A stretch of 64,000 nucleotides of DNA from Winogradskyella undariae (GTDB lineage Bacteria; Bacteroidota; Bacteroidia; Flavobacteriales; Flavobacteriaceae), in assembly GCF_013285155.1 (NCBI RefSeq), contig NZ_JABTEL010000002.1, positions 124,001-188,000 on the forward strand, written 5' to 3'. The position numbers were made by a program, and so were the translations under genes. The notes under the pieces were generated by a model, which was not told where the DNA came from, ran no database searches, and saw only the letters and a program-made list of their open reading frames with translations. The number at the start of each line of letters is the position of its first letter. Within the stretch, counting starts at the first letter, position 1. Positions 52,541 through 62,197 of the stretch are shown here, piece after piece.

Positions 52541-53716
52541 ATGAACTATATATTATTTGATGGTCCTTACCGCAATAATCTCTTACCTTTTACTTTTACA
52601 AAACCAGTAGCAGAATTAAGAATTGGTATTTTAACAATTCGTCAGAAATGGGAGTCTTATTTAGAATATACAACCACTACAGTTACTGAAGATTATTTAT
52701 CAGACAAATATCCAATGGTAGAAATGGAAGAGAACATTATGATTAATGCTTCGTTTTTACCTAATCTAGAAGTTGTAGAAGTTGTAAAAAACTTAAAACA
52801 TAATGAAGCTTTATTTAAAGACGAAGATGTTATTGCTTTTTTTGCAAAAGAAGGTGAAGAATTTTCTGATTTTTCAAATTTTGACGCCATTGAATTTAAT
52901 GGCGATATCTTGAAGATTGAACATACTTGGGATATTTTCTCTAAGAATGGAGAAGCAATTATTGAAGATTTTAATTTAATTACAAAAGATAGGGAGTCAG
53001 AACCTATACCAGCAACAATAAACACAATTAACCCTGAAAACATATTTATAGAAAAAGGAGCAACCTTAAATTTTGCGACTTTAAATGCCAGTTCAGGACC
53101 AATTTACATAGGTAGAGATTCTGAAGTTATGGAGGGATCTATAGTTAGAGGACCTTTTGCACTTTGCCATGATGCGACTTTAAAAATGGTAAGTAAAATA
53201 TATGGACCTACAACAGTTGGTCCGCATAGTAAAGTTGGTGGAGAGGTAAGTAATTCTGTTATTTCTGGGTATTCTAATAAAGGACATGATGGCTTTTTAG
53301 GGAATTCAGTTTTAGGAGAATGGTGTAATCTTGGTGCAGATACTAATAATAGTAATTTAAAAAACAACTATGCAGAAGTAAGGCTTTGGGATTACGAAAC
53401 TGAAGGTTTTGCAAAAACAGGATTGCAATTTTGCGGCTTAATGATGGGAGATCATAGTAAATGTGGTATCAATACCATGTTTAACACAGGTACTGTTGTT
53501 GGTGTAAGTGCTAATATATTTGGAAGTGGTTTTCCTAGAAACTTTGTTCCTAGTTTTTCTTGGGGCGGAAGTAAAGGCTTTGTAACCTATAAAACCAATA
53601 AAGCTTTTGAGGTGGCAGAAGTTGTAATGAAACGACGTAAAATTGAGTTAACAGATCAAGATAGAGCTATTTTAGAACATGTTTTTGAAGAAACAAAACA
53701 ATACAGAAGAGATTAA
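52541..53716 (+). CDS. GlmU-like protein (nucleotidyltransferase-like N-terminus, left-handed beta-helix C-terminus)
   Basis: 391 residues. N-terminal domain (about 1-160) begins LFDGPYRNNLLPFTFTKPVAELRIG, the flavobacterial GlmU-family start; the classical GxGxRM pyrophosphorylase loop is absent. C-terminal hexapeptide-repeat helix (about 165-350) with IYIGRDSEVMEGSIVRGP and GPTTVGPHSKVGGEVSNSVI. It is probably a sugar-phosphate nucleotidyl- or acyltransferase relative, but activity is not certain. It ends 4 bases before the next gene. Confidence 0.82.
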   Translation: MNYILFDGPYRNNLLPFTFTKPVAELRIGILTIRQKWESYLEYTTTTVTEDYLSDKYPMVEMEENIMINASFLPNLEVVEVVKNLKHNEALFKDEDVIAFFAKEGEEFSDFSNFDAIEFNGDILKIEHTWDIFSKNGEAIIEDFNLITKDRESEPIPATINTINPENIFIEKGATLNFATLNASSGPIYIGRDSEVMEGSIVRGPFALCHDATLKMVSKIYGPTTVGPHSKVGGEVSNSVISGYSNKGHDGFLGNSVLGEWCNLGADTNNSNLKNNYAEVRLWDYETEGFAKTGLQFCGLMMGDHSKCGINTMFNTGTVVGVSANIFGSGFPRNFVPSFSWGGSKGFVTYKTNKAFEVAEVVMKRRKIELTDQDRAILEHVFEETKQYRRD

Positions 53717-53720
53717 GACG

Positions 53721-54626
53721 ATGTTGAAATTGAAATTTACACTACTAATTTTATTAGTTTTTAATTTTGGGTTTACTCAAAGCAAAGACGTAGAAGTTGA
53801 AAAACTAGAAATAAATACGAAGCTAGATCATTTTGCTCCTCGTGTTGTAGGAGATAAAATATTTTTTAGTTCGAATCTTATAACTAAAAGAGGTCGTGCT
53901 GTGAAAGATGATTTTGGTGGATTTTTGTATGATATATATGAAGGATCTATTGATGAAAAAGGTGAAATACAAAATGCGAAACCTATAGTTAAGACAGAAT
54001 TAGGACGATTTAATATGTCTGCAGCGACCTACTCTAAAGACGGTAAATACATGTATTTTACCACAAATCAGGCAAGTAAAGGGAATAATAAATATAAGGG
54101 CGTTGAGACTTATAATTTGCAGATTCAGAGGGCTGAATATGTAGAAGGTAGTGGTTGGACTAATTTTACAACATTACCGTTTTGTGATCCTGATTTTAAT
54201 TTTTTACACCCAGCATTAAGTCTTGATGAAACTACACTTTATTTTGTAGCAACTGTTAAAGGAACAAAAGGGAAGTCTGATTTATATAAGGTTTCTGTTA
54301 GCGACCATAAAACATATGGAGAAATTAGTAAATTAAGCGAAAAGATTAACTCATCACGTACCGAGATTTATCCTTTTGTTAGTGCAGATAATAAACTTTA
54401 TTTCACGTCAGATAGACGTGGAGGTAAAGGTAGTTTAGATATTTATAGTTATGACTTAAGCTCTAAAAATGAGGAAGAAATACCAGTCTCTTTAGAAGAA
54501 CCTATTAATAGTCCTGGAGACGATTTTTCATTTTTCTTAAATGATGATCTAACAACAGGTTATTTATCTTCTAGACGTTTAAAAGGAGAAGGTGGTGATG
54601 ATTTGTACTATTTTTCAAAATTTTAA
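53721..54626 (+). CDS. PD40-repeat (OmpA/PorE propeller-like) periplasmic protein
   Basis: The start at ATG 53721 gives MLKLKFTLLILLVFNFGFTQS, a signal peptide; the frame is open earlier (53679) within the preceding gene. 301 residues. PD40 beta-propeller blades: DKIFFSSNLI, DGKYMYFTTNQ, DETTLYFVAT, DNKLYFTSDRRGGKGSLDIYSY and GYLSSRRLKG. It resembles the propeller of the gene at 3800 but has no TPR or OmpA domain. Role unknown. Confidence 0.82.
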   Translation: MLKLKFTLLILLVFNFGFTQSKDVEVEKLEINTKLDHFAPRVVGDKIFFSSNLITKRGRAVKDDFGGFLYDIYEGSIDEKGEIQNAKPIVKTELGRFNMSAATYSKDGKYMYFTTNQASKGNNKYKGVETYNLQIQRAEYVEGSGWTNFTTLPFCDPDFNFLHPALSLDETTLYFVATVKGTKGKSDLYKVSVSDHKTYGEISKLSEKINSSRTEIYPFVSADNKLYFTSDRRGGKGSLDIYSYDLSSKNEEEIPVSLEEPINSPGDDFSFFLNDDLTTGYLSSRRLKGEGGDDLYYFSKF

Positions 54627-54635
54627 ATTATAGAT

Positions 54636-56252
54636 TTAATCTTTTTTTACGGATTTTAGCTCTAGAAGGTTAGTGGCGTTAATGCCTAAGCCATCGACGT
54701 TTTTTCTAGTGAATCTAACAACTTCATCATAGAATAAAGGAACTATTGGTGCAGAATCCATAATTAAAGAATCCATTTTTGTGTAAAGTGCTTTTCGTTT
54801 TTCTGAATTCGTTTCTAGATAAGCAGCTTCATACATTTTATCGAACTGAGTATTTTTAAAGTGTGTGTAATTTGGGCCGTTTGGCGCAAAATTCTTGCTG
54901 TAATATAAAGAAAGATAATTTTCAGCATCAGGATAATCGGCAATCCAACTCGCTCTAAAAAAGTCTACTTGGCCATTAGCTTTGGCGTCTTTAAGACTTG
55001 AGGGCGGAATGACATCAACATTCACTAATAATCCTGTTTTTTGAAGTTCTTGTTGAATAAATTCGCAAAAACTTAAATAATTACTAGTTGTTGTAAGTGT
55101 GATTTCAGGATTCTTGTTTCCTGTTTCATCTTTATATTCTGAAACTAATTGTTTTGCTAATTCAGGTTGGTAAGTAAATCCGATGGTTTCATCATAACCT
55201 GGTAATCCCTTTGGTATAAAGCCACCATTTGCAGGAATTCCGATCCCATTTCTTAAATACATCATCATTTTATCACGATCAAAACCTACATTAATTGCTT
55301 TTCTTAATTTTTTAGACTGAATGGTGTTGACTTCAGTTTCCATAAAAAAGCCTAAATATTCGGTGTTTAAATAAGGACCTCTGATCATTTTTACCTCCTT
55401 GGCATAATCAGGTCTTAACTGACCATCAGTTGTTAGGATTTCATCTTTATAAGAACCATCTAATCCTGAAACAAAATCAATGTTTCCTTGTGCAAATTGT
55501 AAAAATTCACTTTGCTTATCTGGTAAAAAGGTAATGGCTACGGCTTCTAGATAAGGTAATTGTTGACCTATAGAATCTGTTTCAAAATAATGATTGTTTC
55601 GTCTAAAAACTAGTTTTAAATTTTCTTCCCAACGTTTAAATTTAAAAGGACCAGTACCAATAGGGTGAGATCTAAAGTCATTACCATAATGTTCAACAAT
55701 TTCTTTTGGGACAACAGAACAATATTTCATGGTTAATAAACCTAAAAATGCAGGAAAAGGTTGTTTCAATTTAATTTGAAATACAGAATCATTGATAGCA
55801 AAGAAATCTTCTACTTTGTTTAAAACCCAACTTCCTGGTGAAGCAATGGTTTTATCTCTTAGCCTATTGAAGCTATATTCAAAATCTGAAGCATTAACCT
55901 GTCTTGTAGAATCTTTTCCGAATAATTCATGTTTATGAAAAAACACATCATTTCTAAGATTAAAAGTATAAACCGTTGCACTATCTGAAATTGTACATGT
56001 TTTAGAAATAGAGGGTTGCACATTTAATTGGTCGTCCATTTGTACCAATCCGTTAAATAACTGATTGGTAGCCCAAATATCTGCTAAGTCTTTTGAAAAA
56101 GCAGGATCTAAAGAACCTATGTTTTTATGTTCGTTGTATCTAAATACTTCAGTCGTTAATTGTGGATTTTCATTAGAATCACATGAGAAAACTAATAAAA
56201 AAAGCGAACAATAGAGTAGACTATGGAATAAGGAGGGTGTGAATTTTAGCAT
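54636..56252 (-). CDS. Oligopeptide-type ABC transporter substrate-binding lipoprotein
   Basis: 538 residues of the SBP_bac_5 (DppA/OppA/NikA) family. Lipobox LVFSC; then NIGSLDPAFS, the LRNDVFFH segment with an adjacent FEYSFNRL, PIGTGPFKFKRW and KLRKAINVGFDRDKM. It should deliver a peptide or similar ligand to a membrane permease that is not encoded nearby, so it is an orphan. It is divergent from the MtaB gene. Confidence 0.92.
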   Translation of the reverse strand: MLKFTPSLFHSLLYCSLFLLVFSCDSNENPQLTTEVFRYNEHKNIGSLDPAFSKDLADIWATNQLFNGLVQMDDQLNVQPSISKTCTISDSATVYTFNLRNDVFFHKHELFGKDSTRQVNASDFEYSFNRLRDKTIASPGSWVLNKVEDFFAINDSVFQIKLKQPFPAFLGLLTMKYCSVVPKEIVEHYGNDFRSHPIGTGPFKFKRWEENLKLVFRRNNHYFETDSIGQQLPYLEAVAITFLPDKQSEFLQFAQGNIDFVSGLDGSYKDEILTTDGQLRPDYAKEVKMIRGPYLNTEYLGFFMETEVNTIQSKKLRKAINVGFDRDKMMMYLRNGIGIPANGGFIPKGLPGYDETIGFTYQPELAKQLVSEYKDETGNKNPEITLTTTSNYLSFCEFIQQELQKTGLLVNVDVIPPSSLKDAKANGQVDFFRASWIADYPDAENYLSLYYSKNFAPNGPNYTHFKNTQFDKMYEAAYLETNSEKRKALYTKMDSLIMDSAPIVPLFYDEVVRFTRKNVDGLGINATNLLELKSVKKD

Positions 56253-56297
56253 ATAACTTATATGTTGTAAATTTGCAAACTTGGTAAAAGTACAAGA

Positions 56298-57632
56298 ATG
56301 AATCCAACTAAAAAAGTCGCATTTTACACACTAGGTTGTAAACTTAATTTTTCTGAAACTTCTACAATAGCGAGAAGCTTTAGTGAGGAAGGGTTCGATC
56401 GTGTGGATTTTAAAGAATCAGCGGATATATATGTTATTAATACCTGCTCGGTTACCGAAAATGCAGACAAACGATTTAAGTCTATTGTAAAACAAGCTCA
56501 GAAGGTAAATCCGGATGCTTTTGTTGCTGCAATTGGTTGCTATGCGCAGTTAAAACCTGAAGAATTAGCAGATGTAAATGGTGTAGATTTAGTTTTAGGA
56601 GCTACTGAAAAATTCAAAATCACAGATTACCTTAATGATTTAACTAAAAATGATTTTGGTGAAGTGCATTCTTGCGAAATAGAAGATGCTGATTTTTATG
56701 TTGGTAGTTATTCTATTGGAGATAGAACCAGAGCATTTTTAAAGGTTCAAGACGGTTGTGATTACAAATGTACTTATTGTACCATTCCTTTAGCTAGAGG
56801 GATTTCTCGTAGTGATACTATGACGAGTGTACTTAAAAATGCTAAAGAAATCTCAGAACAAGGGATCAAAGAAATTGTACTCACAGGTGTTAATATTGGT
56901 GATTACGGTAAAGGTGAGTTTGGGAATAAAAAACACGAACATACTTTTTTAGATTTAGTTAGAGAATTAGATAAAGTAGAAGGTATTGAGCGTTTAAGAA
57001 TTTCTTCAATTGAACCTAATTTACTTAAGAATGAAACTATCGATTTGGTTTCGAAATCTAGAGCATTTGTACCTCATTTTCATGTGCCATTGCAGAGTGG
57101 AAGTAACCTTATTCTTAAAAAGATGAAGCGTCGCTACATGAAAGAATTATATGTAGACCGTGTCACTAAAATTAAAGAAGTGATGCCAGATGCTTGTATT
57201 GGTGTTGATGTTATTGTTGGTTTTCCTGGAGAAACTAACGAAATCTTTTTAGAGACTTATAATTTTTTAAACGATTTAGATATTTCTTATTTACATGTGT
57301 TTATGTATTCGGAACGAGATAATACAGAAGCAGCCGAAATGGATGATGTAATACCTAAGAATGTGAGAGCCAAGCGCAGTAAAATGTTAAGAGGTTTATC
57401 TGCAAAGAAACGTCGTGCTTTTTATGAAAATCAGTTAGACACTGACCGTACTGTTTTATTTGAAGGCGAAAATAAAGAAGGTTACATACATGGATTTACT
57501 GAAAACTATGTAAAAGTTAAAGCACCTTGGAATCCAGAATTGGTAAATACACTTCAAAAAGTCAGATTAACGAAGATAGATGAAGATGGTCTAGTTCGTT
57601 TTGATTTTCAACAAGATTTAGTTGCTAACTAA
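56298..57632 (+). CDS. mtaB: tRNA methylthiotransferase MtaB
   Basis: 444 residues. N-terminal UPF0004 domain with three cluster Cys (GCKLNFSET, INTCSVTENAD, GCYAQ); radical-SAM motif VQDGCDYKCTYCTIPLARG; C-terminal TRAM-like stretch. The YxxGCKLNFxET form marks MtaB, which makes ms2t6A at position 37 of tRNAs, rather than MiaB or RimO. TAAATTTG at 56268-56275 is a possible -7 element. Confidence 0.95.
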   Translation: MNPTKKVAFYTLGCKLNFSETSTIARSFSEEGFDRVDFKESADIYVINTCSVTENADKRFKSIVKQAQKVNPDAFVAAIGCYAQLKPEELADVNGVDLVLGATEKFKITDYLNDLTKNDFGEVHSCEIEDADFYVGSYSIGDRTRAFLKVQDGCDYKCTYCTIPLARGISRSDTMTSVLKNAKEISEQGIKEIVLTGVNIGDYGKGEFGNKKHEHTFLDLVRELDKVEGIERLRISSIEPNLLKNETIDLVSKSRAFVPHFHVPLQSGSNLILKKMKRRYMKELYVDRVTKIKEVMPDACIGVDVIVGFPGETNEIFLETYNFLNDLDISYLHVFMYSERDNTEAAEMDDVIPKNVRAKRSKMLRGLSAKKRRAFYENQLDTDRTVLFEGENKEGYIHGFTENYVKVKAPWNPELVNTLQKVRLTKIDEDGLVRFDFQQDLVAN

Positions 57633-57711
57633 CTGTGTTTTAATTTTTTTTATTAAAGTTTATTAATAATAAGATATTTCGTTTTACCTTTAAAAATTGT
57701 AAATTACTATA

Positions 57712-58212
57712 ATGAAAAATACAATTAAGGCTTTTTTTATTCTTTGTTTAGCAATTGCTATGAGTGCTTGTACTAAAAGTGATAAGTCTAAAGCAATAGG
57801 TGTTTGGCAATTAACGACCCGCACAACAGATATTCCTTTTGATGTTAATAGTGATGGTGTGTTTAACACTAACTTAGTTGATGAAATAGATTGTAATGAA
57901 ATAGAAACTTTAACTTTTGAAGAAAACGGAACTGTTTTTTCAGGAAACGAAGCTTCTGTTATAATGAAGTATTTTAAGACTGCTGACACTAATTCTTATG
58001 GTCTTAATATTGATTGTAATAAAGAAGGAATTATTAGTTTTGCTTCTAGTTATAATGAGATTGATGAGGATACAATTCAGGTTTCAGGTAGAAATTATGT
58101 AATTGACAATAATACAATGACAACTATATTTAAAGATGCGGTAAAAGTTTATAATGAAGATTTTACTGAAATTATAGAAACAAGAGATTTAAAGCTTGTT
58201 TATAAAAAATAA
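57712..58212 (+). CDS. Lipocalin-like lipoprotein
   Basis: 166 residues. Lipobox AMSACT, then a small beta-barrel pattern beginning AIGVWQLTTR and ending LKLVYKK, as in lipocalin-like flavobacterial lipoproteins. Ligand and role unknown. Confidence 0.75.
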   Translation: MKNTIKAFFILCLAIAMSACTKSDKSKAIGVWQLTTRTTDIPFDVNSDGVFNTNLVDEIDCNEIETLTFEENGTVFSGNEASVIMKYFKTADTNSYGLNIDCNKEGIISFASSYNEIDEDTIQVSGRNYVIDNNTMTTIFKDAVKVYNEDFTEIIETRDLKLVYKK

Positions 58213-58231
58213 ATAGCTAATTATTAGGCCA

Positions 58232-58270
58232 TAAAAAACTCGAAACACTTAAGTTTCGAGTTTTTTTTTA
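58232..58270. terminator. Bidirectional terminator between convergent genes
   Basis: ACTCGAAAC (58238-58246) pairs with GTTTCGAGT (58253-58261), with A's before and T's after, between a plus-strand lipoprotein gene and a minus-strand gene. Confidence 0.92.
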
Positions 58271-58286
58271 TATTAATTTTTCTTTT

Positions 58287-58583
58287 TTATATACGAATAC
58301 CTACTGGAAGCATGCGTTTATATTTTCTGTTTCGTCTTACAAATTTTGCGATTTCAGGACTTGTTGGTACTACACTAATGTCTCTTTCTTTTATATTACT
58401 AAAAACTAAATCTATAAACTCTAATTCTAGTTCATCTGTTCTAATAGCCTCAGGAATAATCATTTTAGTTAAGAATATTTTGCGTTCCTGCAAAGAATAT
58501 TCAATAATAGCCATCTCATTTTCAACGTTTAATTCAAATTGACGTAAAAAATCATTATCAATCAGTTCAGCAGTTTCTGTCAT
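58287..58583 (-). CDS. Small GNAT-like (YjdJ-type) protein
   Basis: 98 residues, soluble. The pattern IEYSLQERKIFLTKMIIPEA...LV.SNIKERDISVVPTSPEIAKFVRRNRKY fits the small YjdJ/COG2388 acetyltransferase-like group, with the [RQ]xxGxG acetyl-CoA loop not obvious. Probably catalytically altered. A CAAAGATA (TATCTTTG on minus) box lies at 58648-58655. Confidence 0.6.
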   Translation of the reverse strand: MTETAELIDNDFLRQFELNVENEMAIIEYSLQERKIFLTKMIIPEAIRTDELELEFIDLVFSNIKERDISVVPTSPEIAKFVRRNRKYKRMLPVGIRI

Positions 58584-58767
58584 ATTTGTTTAATTTTTTA
58601 ATTAGCAGTTGGAGAGTAGATACTATATTTTATATAGTTTTGTAAAACAAAGATACGCATAAATGAACTATAAACCTATGTGTCTAGTGTTAAAAGCTTG
58701 CTGAGTAATGATTTATAGTAATGTATTTAGATTTCTTTAACAAAAATATTGTCTAAAGCTAAAACAG

Positions 58768-59430
58768 ATGAAAACAGACCTTACACATGTTTATTTAATG
58801 CCAGGTATGGCAGCTAACCCTACAATATTTGAGTACATTAAATTACCTGAAGACCAATATGAAATTCATTGGTTAAAATGGCAAATTCCGGATAAAGAAG
58901 AAACGCTTCAAGAATATGCACAACGCATGTGTAATTTTATAAAGCATGATAATATTGTTTTGTTAGGAGTCTCTTTTGGAGGGATTTTAGTACAAGAGAT
59001 GTGTAAATTAATAAAAGTTAAAAAGTTATTTGTAGTTTCTAGTGTAAAATCTCATAATGAGTTACCCAAGCGATTCAAGCTTCTTAAAGTTACTAAAGCT
59101 TATAAGATTCTTCCAACCCAATTGGTTAGTAATATAGATTTATTAGCAAAGTATGCCTTTGGAGAAACGGTGAAAAAACGTGTAGATTTGTATAAAAAGT
59201 ACCTTTCCGTTAATGATAAAACTTATTTAGATTGGTCTATTAAGCAAGTGGTGTGTTGGGACCAAGAAGAGCCAAATACTCAGGCTATTTATATTCATGG
59301 CGATAAGGATATTGTTTTTCCTCATTCTTGTACCGGAAATTGTATCGTTATTAGTGGCGGAACTCACATAATGATCATTAATAAGTATAAATGGTTTAAC
59401 GAAAATTTACCAAAACTTATAGAGTCTTGA
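58768..59430 (+). CDS. Alpha/beta hydrolase family protein
   Basis: 220 residues. Nucleophile elbow GVSFGG (Ser about 70), acidic residue in IHGDKDIVFP and His in SGGTHIMI complete the triad, so it should be active as an esterase or thioesterase. Substrate unknown. No signal peptide. Confidence 0.88.
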   Translation: MKTDLTHVYLMPGMAANPTIFEYIKLPEDQYEIHWLKWQIPDKEETLQEYAQRMCNFIKHDNIVLLGVSFGGILVQEMCKLIKVKKLFVVSSVKSHNELPKRFKLLKVTKAYKILPTQLVSNIDLLAKYAFGETVKKRVDLYKKYLSVNDKTYLDWSIKQVVCWDQEEPNTQAIYIHGDKDIVFPHSCTGNCIVISGGTHIMIINKYKWFNENLPKLIES

Positions 59431-59567
59431 ATTGAATACTGATTGAAGAATGAGTATATTTATAAAAAAGAGTTAGAAAAATAAAAACATAATACAAGCA
59501 TCTTGCAGACCTTTATTAATCAGCGAAATGATAATAAACTTAGTTCTTGTATTTAAAAATGAATCAC

Positions 59568-60524
59568 ATGAAAATCATAAAAAATAGTTTAGCATTAGTC
59601 GGTATCGTTTGTGTATCTGGCTTATTTATTTTTGCAATGCAAAAATCCCCAGAACCAGATAATGCATTATCTGATTATATGTTGGGTAAAGATGATCCTA
59701 TTGTCAATAATTATAATGTATATGCCTTAGAAATGCCTGAAGATTTAAACTTTGCAGGTGAAGCTGTACCAATTAATGATCCGGATATTTATGAGCGTAT
59801 GGATAGAGAATTATTGGTTAATACTTATTGGCAATCTAATGGCTTATTAATGTTTAAGCGTGCTAAAAAATATTTTCCAATTATAGAACCTATTTTGAAG
59901 AAAAATGGAATTCCAGATGATTTTAAATACTTAGCTGTAATTGAAAGTGGATTAATTAAAACTGCAAAATCACCTGCAGGTGCTAGTGGTATGTGGCAAA
60001 TTATGGCAGCTACAGGTAAAGAGAACGGCTTAGAGGTTAATTCTAATGTAGATGAACGTTATAACATTGAAAAGGCAACAGAAGTAGCTTGTGATTATTT
60101 AAAGAAAGCTAAAGCTAATTTAGGATCTTGGACAAAAGCTGCAGCAGCATATAATGCAGGTAATGCTGGTGTTTCTAGACGATTAAAAGAACAAGATGTT
60201 ACTGGTTATTACGATTTATTATTAGGAGAAGAAACAGGACGTTATGTGTTTAGAATTGTAGCTTTAAAAGAAATTCTTTCAAACCCTGATAAGTATGGAT
60301 TCAACTTTAATAAATCACATTTATACAAAGAAGTACCAACTTATAAGGTAAAAGTAGATACGGCAGTAACTGATTTTGCACAGTTTGCTAAACAATTCGG
60401 AATCAACTATAAAATTCTAAAACTTCATAACCCTTGGTTAAGAGAACCGTTTTTAAATAATAAATCGAGAAAACTTTATGAAATAGAAATTCCTAAAGAA
60501 GGATATTATAATACACTTCCTTAA
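59568..60524 (+). CDS. Lytic transglycosylase (SLT/MltD-like)
   Basis: Start at ATG 59568 (MKIIKNSLALVGIVC); ATG 59559 would add three residues. 318 residues. Signal anchor (about 5-22), then SLT domain with catalytic Glu in AVIESGL, SPAGASGMWQIM, NVDERYNIEKAT and AAAAYNAGNAGVSRR. A short LysM-like end (PTYKVKVDTAVTDFAQFAKQFGIN) follows. It cleaves peptidoglycan glycan strands in the periplasm. The next gene starts 3 bases later. Confidence 0.92.
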   Translation: MKIIKNSLALVGIVCVSGLFIFAMQKSPEPDNALSDYMLGKDDPIVNNYNVYALEMPEDLNFAGEAVPINDPDIYERMDRELLVNTYWQSNGLLMFKRAKKYFPIIEPILKKNGIPDDFKYLAVIESGLIKTAKSPAGASGMWQIMAATGKENGLEVNSNVDERYNIEKATEVACDYLKKAKANLGSWTKAAAAYNAGNAGVSRRLKEQDVTGYYDLLLGEETGRYVFRIVALKEILSNPDKYGFNFNKSHLYKEVPTYKVKVDTAVTDFAQFAKQFGINYKILKLHNPWLREPFLNNKSRKLYEIEIPKEGYYNTLP

Positions 60525-60527
60525 ATT

Positions 60528-61976
60528 TTGGAATTTATAAAAAATCATATTTGGCAAATTTTAATTGTATTCAATTATGCACTTGCATTATCTGCAGTGG
60601 CAACAATTTTGCTTAAAAAATTAAACCCAACAAAGGCTTTAAGCTACATCATAGGATTGTTAGCTCTACCTTTTTTGGGTTTAATTGTATACTATCTTTT
60701 TGGGCAAGAATACCGAAAGACTAAAATATTCAGTAGAAAGAATGTTTTAAATCAGACGATTATAAAAAAGATTCAAGATCAATTAGAATTAGATACCAAA
60801 GAGATTAATGAGGTTGATGATTTACTTGATCAAAAATCAAAATTAATTCCTTTACTATATAATAGTGAAAAATCAAAACTCACTATTAATAATGAAGTAA
60901 AGCTTATAAAAAATGGTGACGATAAGTTTAAATTGCTTTTTAAAGATATAAAAGAAGCAAAAGATCATATTCATTTAGAGTATTTTGTAATACAAGATGA
61001 CCAAATAGGTACGGAGTTATTAAATTTATTATGTGAAAAATCACGAGAAGGCTTAGAGATTAGAATTGTTATTGATGATGTAGGGAGTTCTATTTCTTCT
61101 AAAATGAAGCGAAAAATAAAAGATTGTGGTATTCAAATGCATTCTTTTATGCCTGTCTTATTTTCAAAATTCACAGGTCAGATGAACTATCGTGATCATC
61201 GAAAGATTACCGTTATTGATGGTAAAATAGGATATGTTGGCGGAATAAATGTATCGGATCATTATGTAAATGCAAATAACGATAGGTATTGGCGTGACAC
61301 ACATATTCGTTTAGTAGGCGAGGCTGTTAAACCTTTGCAGATTTTATTTTTTACAACTTGGGATTTTGTGTCAGATGATGGATTAGAAATATCTAAATCT
61401 TATTTCCCTGATCACGATTGTAAAGAAAACGTACCACTTCAAATTGCAGGAAGCGGTCCAGATACGGATTGGTCTAATATAATGGAAGCTATTTTCGTTG
61501 CCATTACAAATGCAGAAGATCATGTGTATATTACTACACCGTATTTTATTCCTAATAGCGAGATTCTTACGGCACTACAAGTTATTGCGAGAAGTAATAT
61601 TGAAGTGAAAATTATAGTTCCTAAAACTTCGGATTCCTGGATAGCAGAATATGCTACTAATTCTTATTTAGAAATGCTTTTAGAGGCAGGAGTAGAAGTT
61701 TATCATTACACAAAAGGATTTGTGCATGCAAAAACAATGGTTGTAGATGGTGTTTTTAGTACGGTTGGTACTACTAATATGGATTATAGAAGTTTCAATA
61801 TTAATTTTGAAGTCAATGCTTTAATTTATAGTAAAAAAATTAGTAGTGAATTAACAGCGTTTTTTAATGAAGATTTAAAAGATTGTGAAAAACTAGAATT
61901 ACAATCTTGGAAAAAACGTTCTAAACGCACAAAAATTATTGAAGCGATAGCGCGTTTAATGGCTCCGTTATTATAA
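60528..61976 (+). CDS. Cardiolipin synthase (phospholipase D family)
   Basis: 482 residues. A TTG at 60528 is used as start, just after the previous stop. Two N-terminal helices (about 8-28 and 38-58), then two PLD motifs: RDHRKITVIDGKIGYVGG (about 223-240) and HAKTMVVDGVFSTVGTTNMDYRS (about 400-422). It joins two phosphatidylglycerol molecules to form cardiolipin in the inner membrane. Confidence 0.93.
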   Translation: MEFIKNHIWQILIVFNYALALSAVATILLKKLNPTKALSYIIGLLALPFLGLIVYYLFGQEYRKTKIFSRKNVLNQTIIKKIQDQLELDTKEINEVDDLLDQKSKLIPLLYNSEKSKLTINNEVKLIKNGDDKFKLLFKDIKEAKDHIHLEYFVIQDDQIGTELLNLLCEKSREGLEIRIVIDDVGSSISSKMKRKIKDCGIQMHSFMPVLFSKFTGQMNYRDHRKITVIDGKIGYVGGINVSDHYVNANNDRYWRDTHIRLVGEAVKPLQILFFTTWDFVSDDGLEISKSYFPDHDCKENVPLQIAGSGPDTDWSNIMEAIFVAITNAEDHVYITTPYFIPNSEILTALQVIARSNIEVKIIVPKTSDSWIAEYATNSYLEMLLEAGVEVYHYTKGFVHAKTMVVDGVFSTVGTTNMDYRSFNINFEVNALIYSKKISSELTAFFNEDLKDCEKLELQSWKKRSKRTKIIEAIARLMAPLL

Positions 61977-62035
61977 TAATTTCTTCAATTTTATAATAAT
62001 GAGTTAAAATTGAAAGCAAATTTAATTATATATAG

Positions 62036-62043
62036 TATATTTG
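62036..62043 (+). promoter_or_regulatory. Putative -7 element upstream of SAM-like leader
   Basis: TATATTTG fits TANNTTTG. A TTG at 62010-62012 is 23 nt away, longer than usual. A transcript starting just after it would include the whole leader. Confidence 0.5.
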
Positions 62044-62057
62044 CCGACTTAAAATAA

Positions 62058-62122
62058 ATTATCAAGAATCTCAAAAGGAGATAGCAACCTGCATTAACAA
62101 GCAAGGTGCTAAAAGGATAAGC
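62058..62122 (+). promoter_or_regulatory. Compact SAM-I-clan (S-box)-like riboswitch leader
   Basis: The conserved S-box core strings occur in order: TTATCAAGA (62059-62067), a short ATCTC/GAGAT hairpin, AGCAACC (62083-62089), a short hairpin, AGGTGCTAAA (62104-62113), and GATAAG (62116-62121). TTATC (62059-62063) pairs with GATAA as P1. This order and spelling match the SAM-I core. The usual upper P2 with K-turn and pseudoknot loop, and the whole P4, are missing. It lies about 76 bases upstream of an NhaC/MetT-like transporter, the type of gene controlled by SAM riboswitches in other bacteria. SAM binding is untested. Confidence 0.6.
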
Positions 62123-62197
62123 CAATACTTTGGAAAAAATGTTAATCTAATTTTTCTTTCTTATTTGCATTCTGTCTTCTTTTTAAGAAATAAAAGA

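Noticed and set aside
62058..62122. Reading the leader as a simple attenuator hairpin
   Set aside because: The conserved SAM-I core strings in the right order explain it better; I see no strong terminator stem with T-run after it.
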